Below, in pieces: positions 8,735 through 16,038 of a DNA stretch of 18,424 nucleotides. The stretch covers positions 16,870 through 35,293 of the forward strand of contig DCHN01000006.1 of the NCBI GenBank assembly GCA_002315995.1, written 5' to 3'. Within the stretch, counting starts at the first letter, position 1, and every line of letters starts with the position of its first letter. This stretch comes from Bacteroidales bacterium UBA1751. GTDB taxonomy: Bacteria > Bacteroidota > Bacteroidia > Bacteroidales > UBA932. The translations under genes were made by a program, and so were the position numbers. The notes under the pieces are model-generated. The model did no database searches, was not told the origin of the DNA, and saw only the letters and a list, made by a program, of their open reading frames with translations.

Positions 8735-8928
8735 GGGAACTATATATGTGTTGGACAAAAGGCGACTTTGAGCGCGGCATTGCGAAAAACGGGGAATAAC
8801 GCGAGGACTGTTTGAGCAACGTTAGGCTTGCCGTGAGGCAAGACTAAAAGTGCGAGTTCCGCAGCGTCCCGTTTTTGCAATGCCATCAGGCGCTCAACCG
8901 GAGCCGTTGGGCAATACATATAGTTCCC
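8735..8928. repeat. 194-nt imperfect palindrome (structured RNA leader or miniature inverted-repeat element)
   Basis: The two ends are inverted copies: GGGAACTATAT at 8735-8745 against its complement at 8918-8928. The pairing continues inward in blocks. GAGCGC (8770-8775) pairs with GCGCTC (8890-8895). GGCATTGC (8776-8783) pairs with GCAATGCC (8877-8884). AAAAACGGG (8785-8793) pairs with CCCGTTTTT (8868-8876), with G8784 bulged. At the centre is a smaller hairpin: TTAG/CTAA (8822-8825 with 8844-8847), a G-A mismatch, then CTTGCC-GTGA-GGCAAG (8827-8842), whose loop fits the GNRA tetraloop class. It lies between the AT-rich R-M island and gpmI and is itself GC-rich. As RNA it could form one long bulged rod. 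As DNA it resembles a MITE, but I see no target-site duplication at its edges. A 59-codon open frame runs through it on the minus strand (8919 to 8740). Confidence 0.7.
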
Positions 8929-8974
8929 TGGGGAAGAAAAACAATACTAGAAAAATAGATTGATAATTAAAGAT

Positions 8975-10525
8975 ATGGATAAGAAAGTTTTATTGATGAT
9001 TTTGGATGGTTGGGGAATTGGCGAGAAAAGTGCCGACACCAACGCTATATATGCACAGGGCCAACCTCATATTGATGCCCTTGCTGCAAAATTTCCTCAC
9101 AGCACCCTGCTTACCGATGGTGAGAATGTAGGTCTTCCTAACGGACAGATGGGCAACTCCGAGGTAGGCCATATGAATATGGGAGCCGGAAGAGTTGTTG
9201 ACCAGGATCTTGTAAGAATAAACAAGGCGTGCAGAAGCAACGAGACACTTCTTGAAAACAGAGAGATAAAGGCTGCTTATGACTATGCCAAAAGCAGCGG
9301 CAAGGCTCTTCATTTCATGGGACTTCTCTCAAATGGAGGAGTTCACAGTGAAATTGAGCATCTTTTTGCCATGATTAAGCTGGCTCATAAATATGAGTTG
9401 GAGAAGGTATATGTTCACTGCTTCCTCGATGGCCGTGACACCGACCCAAGGAGCGGCAAAGGCTTCATTGAGGAGCTTCAGGAGGTTATGAAGCAGGAGA
9501 AGACAGGTGCCATTGCATCTGTAATAGGCCGTTTCTACGCAATGGACCGCGACAAGAGATGGGAGAGAATAAAGATTGCATACGACCTTCTGGTAAACGG
9601 AAAGGGCGAACGTACAACCGACCCTGCCGCAGCAGTTGCCGCATCATACGCAAAGGCCGATGCTGATCCTGAGTTCAAGGGTACGGATGAGTTCATGCTC
9701 CCTATCGCAGTAGAAAATGAGAAGGGAGAGAATGTTGCCACAATAAAGGAGGGAGATGCGGTAATCTTCTTCAACTACCGCACCGACCGCGCAAGGGAGA
9801 TAACAAGGGTTCTTACGCAGGAGGATATGCCTGATATGGGTATGAAAACTATTCCGCTGCACTACTGCTGCCTCACTCCATACGACGAGTCGTTCAAAGG
9901 GGTTCACATTCTCTTTGACAAGGAGCTTGTTGCCAACACTCTGGGCGAGGTTGTTGCTGCGGCAGGAAAGAAGCAGCTGAGAATTGCCGAGACCGAAAAG
10001 TATGCCCACGTCACATTCTTCTTCAACGGTGGCCGCGAGGATGTCTTTGAGAATGAGGAGAGGATACTGATTCCATCGCCAAAGGTTGCAACATACGACC
10101 TTCAGCCTGAGATGAGCGCATATGTAGTTGCATACTCCCTTATGGAGGCCCTGAGAACCGGCAGGAATGACCTGGTTGTACTGAACTTCGCCAACGGCGA
10201 CATGATAGGCCATACCGGAGTTCTCCCTGCAATGAAGGAGGCCGTAAGGGTTATAGATGAACTTGTGGGCAAGGTTGTTGAGGTTGCACGCCAGAGTGGC
10301 TACTCTGTTCTCATTACTGCAGATCACGGAAATTGCGACGAGTATATAAACAAGGAGGGCAAGGTAAGCACCGCCCACAGCCTGAATCCAGTTCCTTTCA
10401 TTGTAGTTGATGATGATGTAAAGAGCGTGCGCAGCGGAATACTTGCCGACATTGCTCCTACCATTCTCAAACTTATGGGTATAGCACAACCCGCTTCAAT
10501 GACAGGCAATGTGCTGATAGATTAA
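8975..10525 (+). CDS. gpmI: 2,3-bisphosphoglycerate-independent phosphoglycerate mutase
   Basis: A cytoplasmic Mn-dependent glycolytic enzyme that interconverts 3- and 2-phosphoglycerate through a phosphoserine intermediate. I chose the ATG at 8975 (516 aa), giving MDKKVLLMILDGWG, which fits family N-termini. The frame stays open five codons further to a TTG at 8960, but that start is unlikely. Alkaline-phosphatase-fold residues are visible: D11 in LDGWG, the nucleophile S62 in GQMGNSEVGH, D409 and H413 in ANGDMIGH, D450 and H451 in TADHGN, and H468 in TAHSLNP. The inserted phosphotransferase domain shows GGVHS at 121-125 and DGRDTDP at 152-158. Length matches the roughly 510-residue family norm. 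It lies downstream of the palindromic element and 21 nt before dnaE, so the two are probably co-transcribed. Confidence 0.95.
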   Translation: MDKKVLLMILDGWGIGEKSADTNAIYAQGQPHIDALAAKFPHSTLLTDGENVGLPNGQMGNSEVGHMNMGAGRVVDQDLVRINKACRSNETLLENREIKAAYDYAKSSGKALHFMGLLSNGGVHSEIEHLFAMIKLAHKYELEKVYVHCFLDGRDTDPRSGKGFIEELQEVMKQEKTGAIASVIGRFYAMDRDKRWERIKIAYDLLVNGKGERTTDPAAAVAASYAKADADPEFKGTDEFMLPIAVENEKGENVATIKEGDAVIFFNYRTDRAREITRVLTQEDMPDMGMKTIPLHYCCLTPYDESFKGVHILFDKELVANTLGEVVAAAGKKQLRIAETEKYAHVTFFFNGGREDVFENEERILIPSPKVATYDLQPEMSAYVVAYSLMEALRTGRNDLVVLNFANGDMIGHTGVLPAMKEAVRVIDELVGKVVEVARQSGYSVLITADHGNCDEYINKEGKVSTAHSLNPVPFIVVDDDVKSVRSGILADIAPTILKLMGIAQPASMTGNVLID

Positions 10526-10546
10526 ACCACTGAAAAAACTGACCAG

Positions 10547-13500
10547 ATGCCTTTTGTTCACCTTCACTGCCACACATACTACTCCATTCTAGATGGAGAG
10601 GCCTCAATAGCGAGTCATTTCAAGAAGGCTGCCGCCGACGGCCAGCCCGCGCTTGCCATTACAGATCATGGAAACATGTTCGGAGTGAAGGAGTTCCTTA
10701 AGGTTGCCAAGGATTACCCAGACATCAAGCCTATTATAGGTTGTGAGGTGTATGTGAATCCTGAGGGTCGCTTTTCAAAGAGAGGAAAGGAGGACCAGAG
10801 CGCAAACCATCTTATTCTTCTGGCCAAGAATCTCAATGGTTACTATAATCTCGTGAAACTGGTTTCTCTTGGTTATACCGAAGGGTTCTATTACAAGCCG
10901 AAAATAGATAAGGAGCTGCTTGAAAAGTATCACGAAAACCTGATATGCTCCTCTGCCTGCCTTGGAGGTGAGATTCCACAGAAGATACGTCACGGCGATA
11001 TAAGCGGTGCGCGCGAGAGCATCCAGTGGTACAAGAGCATTTTCGGGGAGGATTACTATCTTGAGGTACAGCTTCACAAAAGTGAGATTCCAGGATATGC
11101 GGAGGATGTCTATCCGGCGCAGCTGGAGGTGAACAGAGTCATATTCTCACTTGCTCAGGAGTTGGGTGTGAAGGTCATTGCAACCAATGATGTTCATTTC
11201 ACCAACAAGGAGGATGGTCCGGCGCACGACAGGCTCATCTGCCTTACAACCAACAAAAACTACACCGACCCGAACCGTCTGCACTATACACAGCAGGAGT
11301 ATCTCAAAACGGAGGAGGAGATGCGCTCTCTCTTCCCTGAACATCCTGAAGTCATTGACAACACCATTGAGGTAGCAGACAAGGTTGAGAGATACAAGAT
11401 AGACCGCGACCACGTTCTGCCTGTTTTCCAGCTGCCCGACGGATTCACCGATTCAAACGACTATTTGAGGTATCTCTGCTACAAGGGAGCCGATAGACTC
11501 TACCCGGATATGACGGATGATGTCAGGAAGAGAATAGATTTTGAGCTGGAGACAATAAAGGGTATGGGATTCCCTGACTACTTCCTCATTGTGCAGGACT
11601 TCATCAATGCTGCCAGGGAAATAGGAGTATGGGTAGGTCCCGGGCGTGGAAGTGCAGCCGGAAGTGCTGTTGCATACTGTCTTGGAATCACCAGCATTGA
11701 CCCAATAAAATATGACCTGCTGTTTGAGCGTTTCCTCAACCCGGAGCGAATATCAATGCCCGATATAGACATTGACTTCGATGATGACGGGCGTGGAAAG
11801 GTGTTGCAGTATGTTGAGGGCAAATATGGCAAGGACCACGTCTCCCACGTTGTGACCTTCGGCACAATGAAGGCCAAATCTGCAATAAAGGATATGGCCC
11901 GCATTGAGCAGGTTCCCCTTGCCGAGAGTGACCGTCTGGCAAAGCTTGTTCCCGACTCCTTTGACCCTGATGAAGTCATTGAAAAGGATAAGGACGGCAA
12001 TGAGGTGAAGGTTGAGAAGAAGGTGAAGGTAAACTTGAAGAACTGCTTTGAGAGAGTGCCTGAACTCAAGGAGGCTCTGGAATCTTCACCTATTCCAAAC
12101 GTGTCGGAGACACTGGAGTATGCCCGTAAGCTTGAGGGTACGGTAAGAAATACAGGTGTTCATGCCTGTGCCGTAATTATTGGAAGGGGCAACCTCACAG
12201 ACTACATACCTATTTGCCTGGCAAAGGATAAGGATACAGGCGAGGATATGTGGGTGAGCCAGTATGAGGGGCAGTTCATTGAGGATGTAGGTATGCTCAA
12301 GATGGATTTCCTTGGCCTGAAGACCCTTTCAATTCTCAAGGAGGCTGTAAAGAACATAAAGAAGCATACAGGCGAGGATCTGGATATCAGCAAGATTCCT
12401 ATTGACGACAAACTGACCTACGACCTCTTCGGACGCGGAGAGACCATTGCCACCTTCCAGTACGAGTCCGTTGGAATGCAGCAGTGGCTCAAGAAGCTCA
12501 AACCATCGCGTTTTGAAGACCTCATTGCCATGAACGCCCTCTACAGACCGGGCCCAATGGCCTACATACCAAACTTTGTCGATAGAAAACTGGGAGTTCA
12601 GAAAATAGAGTATGACCTTCCAGATATGGAGAGCATACTTCAGGACACATACGGAGTTACTGTATATCAGGAGCAGGTTATGCTTCTGAGTCAGAGACTT
12701 GCAGATTTCACCAAAGGCCAGGCCGACGGATTGCGCAAGGCAATGGGTAAGAAGAAACTCGACAAGATGATGGAGTACCAGCAGATCTTCATGGAGCAGG
12801 GTCAGAAGAACGGCCATCCACAGCAGGTTCTGGAGAAGATATGGAACGACTGGAAAGCATTTGCCGAGTATGCCTTCAACAAGTCTCACGCCACCTGCTA
12901 TGCCTGGGTGGGATACCAGACAGGATATCTCAAGGCACATTATCCTGCAGAGTTCATGGCAGCCAACCTCTCAAGCAACCTCAACAACATTACCGAGCTG
13001 GTCAACTTCATGACAGAGTGCAAACGTATGGGTATTCAGGTGCTTGGTCCTGATGTCAACGAGAGTGATTTGAACTTCTCGGTGAACAGGGATGGCAACA
13101 TACGTTTCGGTATGGCCGGAATAAAGGGTATGGGAGGCAATGCGGCGCAGGTAATAATAGATGAGAGGGAGAATGGCCCTTATGCCGACATTTTCGATTT
13201 TGTGGAGAGAATAGCCGGAAAAGGCAAGGGCGTGGTTAACAGGAAGGCAATGGAGTGCCTCTCTCATGCCGGTGCTTTTGATTCCCTCGATGTTCCAAGA
13301 GATGTCTTCTTTGCACTGGATGCAAATGGTGAGAGTTTCCTTGACACCTTGGCAAAATACTCATCAAAACTTGCAGAGGATTCATTCTATGCCGGTGCTT
13401 CATTGTTCGGAGATGATCTCTCAATGAAACCTGTACGGCCGGAGATTCCTCAGACACCGCCTGTGAATATCCTTGACCGCCTCAAGGCCGAGAAGGATCT

Positions 13501-14194
13501 TGTTGGAATCTATATTTCGGCGCATCCTCTTGATCTGTTCAAATTTGAGATGGAGCATTTTGTGAATGTATCATTCGCATCATTGGATCAGCTGAAGAGT
13601 GACGCTTCAACCAAAGCTGAACTCCAGGGGCAGTGCTTGCTTGCAGGAGGACTTGTTACCTCAGTTTCCAAGAAGATTTCACTCAAGGGATCACCTTGGG
13701 CCTCATTCACCATAGAGGACTACGGCAGCAGTTATGAATTCCGTCTCTTCGGCAAGGATTATGAGAAGTTTGCTCCATTCCTTGAGGTTGGCCAGGCAAT
13801 GCTGCTCAAACTCCAGATACAGCCACGGTTCATCAAGAAGGAGAATCAGGATGCTCCTGGAGGCGGCGCCTCCAAGAATGCACCTGTGGAGTGTGACCTC
13901 AAGCTGAAGAATATTGCAATGCTTGCCAACACCAAGGAGGATTTCATAAGGACGCTTGAAATTGATCTGCCGGTTGAGGCAATAACGGCGGAGTTCAGGA
14001 AGGAGCTTATAAAGATACTTAAGGCCAACAAGGGCAAGAAGATGCTTTCAATTAAGGCAATAAGTGCACGTGAAGGTTTTTGTGTGGAGTGCTTCTCGCG
14101 CAAGTTCAAGATAGATCCTTCAGAGGAGCTTCTTGCATGGCTTGAGAACAATCACATCAGATTCAATGTGATTTGTGACACATCTGCATTCTGA
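10547..14194 (+). CDS. dnaE: DNA polymerase III alpha subunit
   Basis: The replicative C-family DNA polymerase catalytic subunit, 1215 aa. An N-terminal PHP domain starts at once with HLHCH at 5-9 and TDHGN at 39-43. The palm shows GPGRGSAAGS at 364-373 and MPDIDIDFDDD at 404-414, where D408 and D410 correspond to the catalytic pair. KMDFLGLK at 585-592 contains the third aspartate, D587. YRPGPMAYIPNFVDRK and the VTVYQEQVM segment belong to the polymerase fingers. A helix-hairpin-helix region includes HAGAFDSL near 907-914. An OB fold lies at about 1028-1090. ASLFG at 951-955 may be the clamp-binding peptide, though it lacks the usual leading glutamine. The frame is intact, and the start is supported by the PHP motif lying at the very N-terminus. 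It converges on the next gene with only 5 nt between stops. Confidence 0.96.
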   Translation: MPFVHLHCHTYYSILDGEASIASHFKKAAADGQPALAITDHGNMFGVKEFLKVAKDYPDIKPIIGCEVYVNPEGRFSKRGKEDQSANHLILLAKNLNGYYNLVKLVSLGYTEGFYYKPKIDKELLEKYHENLICSSACLGGEIPQKIRHGDISGARESIQWYKSIFGEDYYLEVQLHKSEIPGYAEDVYPAQLEVNRVIFSLAQELGVKVIATNDVHFTNKEDGPAHDRLICLTTNKNYTDPNRLHYTQQEYLKTEEEMRSLFPEHPEVIDNTIEVADKVERYKIDRDHVLPVFQLPDGFTDSNDYLRYLCYKGADRLYPDMTDDVRKRIDFELETIKGMGFPDYFLIVQDFINAAREIGVWVGPGRGSAAGSAVAYCLGITSIDPIKYDLLFERFLNPERISMPDIDIDFDDDGRGKVLQYVEGKYGKDHVSHVVTFGTMKAKSAIKDMARIEQVPLAESDRLAKLVPDSFDPDEVIEKDKDGNEVKVEKKVKVNLKNCFERVPELKEALESSPIPNVSETLEYARKLEGTVRNTGVHACAVIIGRGNLTDYIPICLAKDKDTGEDMWVSQYEGQFIEDVGMLKMDFLGLKTLSILKEAVKNIKKHTGEDLDISKIPIDDKLTYDLFGRGETIATFQYESVGMQQWLKKLKPSRFEDLIAMNALYRPGPMAYIPNFVDRKLGVQKIEYDLPDMESILQDTYGVTVYQEQVMLLSQRLADFTKGQADGLRKAMGKKKLDKMMEYQQIFMEQGQKNGHPQQVLEKIWNDWKAFAEYAFNKSHATCYAWVGYQTGYLKAHYPAEFMAANLSSNLNNITELVNFMTECKRMGIQVLGPDVNESDLNFSVNRDGNIRFGMAGIKGMGGNAAQVIIDERENGPYADIFDFVERIAGKGKGVVNRKAMECLSHAGAFDSLDVPRDVFFALDANGESFLDTLAKYSSKLAEDSFYAGASLFGDDLSMKPVRPEIPQTPPVNILDRLKAEKDLVGIYISAHPLDLFKFEMEHFVNVSFASLDQLKSDASTKAELQGQCLLAGGLVTSVSKKISLKGSPWASFTIEDYGSSYEFRLFGKDYEKFAPFLEVGQAMLLKLQIQPRFIKKENQDAPGGGASKNAPVECDLKLKNIAMLANTKEDFIRTLEIDLPVEAITAEFRKELIKILKANKGKKMLSIKAISAREGFCVECFSRKFKIDPSEELLAWLENNHIRFNVICDTSAF

Positions 14195-14199
14195 TTCCC

Positions 14200-15936
14200 C
14201 TATTTTTCAACCCTTTTTACCTCTATTTTCTTGTCAGATACGCTTGAAATGGAGGTGGCAAGTGTCTGTGCCTCCTTTTCCGTATTGAACAGACCTATGG
14301 TGTAGAGTGATATACCACCCTCGGTTGACTTTGAAATCTCTTTTGTGGTTGTGGCCTTTACAGCGTCAAGAACAACTTGTGGCAACGTCTCGTATCCCTG
14401 TATTTCAACTATAAAGAGGGCGTTTGCATTCTTCTTGTTCTCAATGGCACGCGCTGTTTTGAGGGCTATTGGTTTCTTATCCTGGAATGCAACTACAATG
14501 GCACTGGTGAAACCGCATCTCTTAACTGCGCTTATGTTCGAAAGGGCATCTTTGTAGCTCTTGAACACTCCTGCAGAATAGACATACTTTCCTGCACTGC
14601 TCTTGCGTTCGAATACAGGTGTAAGTCCCTTGAAGCGGGTAAGCTGAAGCTTGCTGCTTACAACGCAGAGCTGCAGCTGGAAAACAAGGGAAGACGGCAT
14701 ATCGTCAACCGTAAATATTTCGGTTGTCTGTTCAGCTACCTTGAAGTCCATATCACTCTCGGGAACCATATCCTCAAAGTTCAAATTCGGCCATGTACCC
14801 TCGTTCTTCACGCTCCAGTCAATGCTTTTGCCACTCTTTGCACTCTGTCCAAGTTCATTTTCAGATGGCTGTACAACAAATATTCCTTTGGTGAGGAAAT
14901 CGAGCTCCATAGCCTGCATGCTCTGCACGGCTGCACTTTCCCTCCCCTGAAGTTGTGAAAGGGTACTTTCCAACTCTCCTATTTTCACTGCCACCGCCTT
15001 TGCTCCGGCAGGATCTGAAGTAGTGAGTGCTATGTATGTATCTCTGCTCTTCTCTATTTGCTCATTGGCAACCCTTATGGAGTCCTGTATGCTTCTGACC
15101 GACGCAACGGCCTTGTTGTAGTCCAACTGTTCCGCACTTGCTCCAGCCTTCTGCTGGGAATTCCCTCCGTTGTTTTCAATCTGCATGTCATACAGGCTTG
15201 CAGCCTCGGCTTCAGAAACGGATCTCTTCATTGGAAGATCTTCAATGTCAAGAATATATATTCTTATTTCGCCATCCTTGTCGCATCTGTTTGAAGCCAG
15301 AGCGGCCTGGGTGTATGATCCGTTTGTCATGTATATGAAATCATCTGAAGGCGATGAGTATGGAATGCCCAGATTCTGTGGAATGCCCCACTCCTTCTCC
15401 TGCTGGTCCCATTCGCTTACAAAAAGGTCGTAGCCGCCCAGTCCGCTGTATCCGTTGGAACAGAAGTAGAGCTCGGTGCCGCTTGCCGACATTATTGGAA
15501 AGATTTCATTGCCTGCCGACACGAGGTTCTCTCCTGCAAGTTTGGGTGTGCTCCAGAGCGTGTCATTAATTCTATCCATCTGGTAGATGTTCCAGCTTCC
15601 TCCCTTGTCAGGTGCACTGAATACGAATTTCTTGGCGCCTGTTGGCAGATACATCATTGCAAACGGCGAATCAAGGAGAGAATCCGGTGTCTGGGGAGCC
15701 TCCTGACGAAGCAGCCTCTGAGGTGTCTTCATCCAGCCGCTATCTTCGAAAAACGGAATGTTGAGCTGGAATCCCTTGCTGCTAACATCCTTTATGTCAA
15801 TGACCTTTGGAGAAGAGACATAGTCAAGAAACATTCTTGTATTGTTCTGTGGCATCTGCGCTTCAAGGCCGCTTTCCGGAATAAAGAGCGGGAGGCATAT
15901 GAGAAAAATCGATTTGATATATGAAAATCTTGTCAT
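14200..15936 (-). CDS. Secreted PD40 beta-propeller protein with coiled coil and two SPOR-like domains
   Basis: A 578-aa exported protein of no recognised gene name. Residues 1-26 look like a Sec signal peptide (basic N-terminus, hydrophobic FLICLPLFI, cleavage probably after GLEA). Residues about 85-232 hold at least three PD40/WD40-like blades, the clearest being FPIMSASGTELYFCS at 146-160 followed by GGYDLF. Residues about 265-350 are polar and likely coiled-coil. Two SPOR-like modules follow, at about 416-485 (YVYSAGVFKSYKDALS) and 507-576 (SLYTIGLFNTEKEAQ); the two halves resemble each other. SPOR domains bind denuded peptidoglycan, and PD40 proteins in Bacteroidetes often sit at the envelope, so I infer a periplasmic envelope role. 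No lipobox cysteine or OmpA motif is seen. It is transcribed away from secDF from a shared intergenic region. Confidence 0.75.
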   Translation of the reverse strand: MTRFSYIKSIFLICLPLFIPESGLEAQMPQNNTRMFLDYVSSPKVIDIKDVSSKGFQLNIPFFEDSGWMKTPQRLLRQEAPQTPDSLLDSPFAMMYLPTGAKKFVFSAPDKGGSWNIYQMDRINDTLWSTPKLAGENLVSAGNEIFPIMSASGTELYFCSNGYSGLGGYDLFVSEWDQQEKEWGIPQNLGIPYSSPSDDFIYMTNGSYTQAALASNRCDKDGEIRIYILDIEDLPMKRSVSEAEAASLYDMQIENNGGNSQQKAGASAEQLDYNKAVASVRSIQDSIRVANEQIEKSRDTYIALTTSDPAGAKAVAVKIGELESTLSQLQGRESAAVQSMQAMELDFLTKGIFVVQPSENELGQSAKSGKSIDWSVKNEGTWPNLNFEDMVPESDMDFKVAEQTTEIFTVDDMPSSLVFQLQLCVVSSKLQLTRFKGLTPVFERKSSAGKYVYSAGVFKSYKDALSNISAVKRCGFTSAIVVAFQDKKPIALKTARAIENKKNANALFIVEIQGYETLPQVVLDAVKATTTKEISKSTEGGISLYTIGLFNTEKEAQTLATSISSVSDKKIEVKRVEK

Positions 15937-15957
15937 GTTCTGCGAAAATTATCTTAA

Positions 15958-15986
15958 CAAAGGTACGAATTATCTTCCTTTATCAA
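15958..15986 (-). promoter_or_regulatory. Bacteroidetes promoter for the PD40/SPOR-like gene
   Basis: Read on the minus strand, TACCTTTG (15965 to 15958) matches TAnnTTTG exactly, and a TTG at 15986-15984 lies 18 nt upstream as a partial -33 box. The -7 box ends 21 nt before the ATG at 15936. The spacing makes this the best-formed promoter in the window. Confidence 0.6.
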
Positions 15987-15996
15987 GAAAAAATTA

Positions 15997-16004
15997 TAAA
16001 TTTG
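15997..16004 (+). promoter_or_regulatory. Bacteroidetes -7 box for secDF
   Basis: TAAATTTG matches TAnnTTTG and lies 34 nt before the secDF ATG, with an A-rich leader typical of Bacteroidetes translation starts. No clear -33 TTTG is seen. It is about 30 nt from the opposing promoter, so the two genes fire divergently from a compact region. Confidence 0.55.
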
Positions 16005-16038
16005 CAACCTATTTTGTCTAAATCAAAAACTTAACAAT

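Noticed and set aside
8746..8799. 17-codon ORF (starting MCWTKGDF) at the left arm of the palindrome, as a leader peptide
   Set aside because: It is very short, has no run of regulatory codons, and its sequence is dictated by the inverted-repeat pairing.
8960..8974. TTG at 8960 as the gpmI start
   Set aside because: It adds five residues not expected in the family, whereas the ATG at 8975 gives the standard N-terminus.
9644..10489. 281-codon open frame on the minus strand inside gpmI
   Set aside because: It is fully antisense to a clearly conserved enzyme with all catalytic residues intact, and its translation shows no recognisable motif. It is a codon-bias shadow.
12329..12940. 203-codon open frame on the minus strand inside dnaE
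   Set aside because: It is antisense to an intact dnaE polymerase region, with no domain or start context of its own.
14377..14958. 193-codon open frame on the plus strand opposite the PD40/SPOR-like gene
   Set aside because: The minus-strand frame is much longer, begins with a signal peptide and has a good promoter. The plus frame shows no family features.
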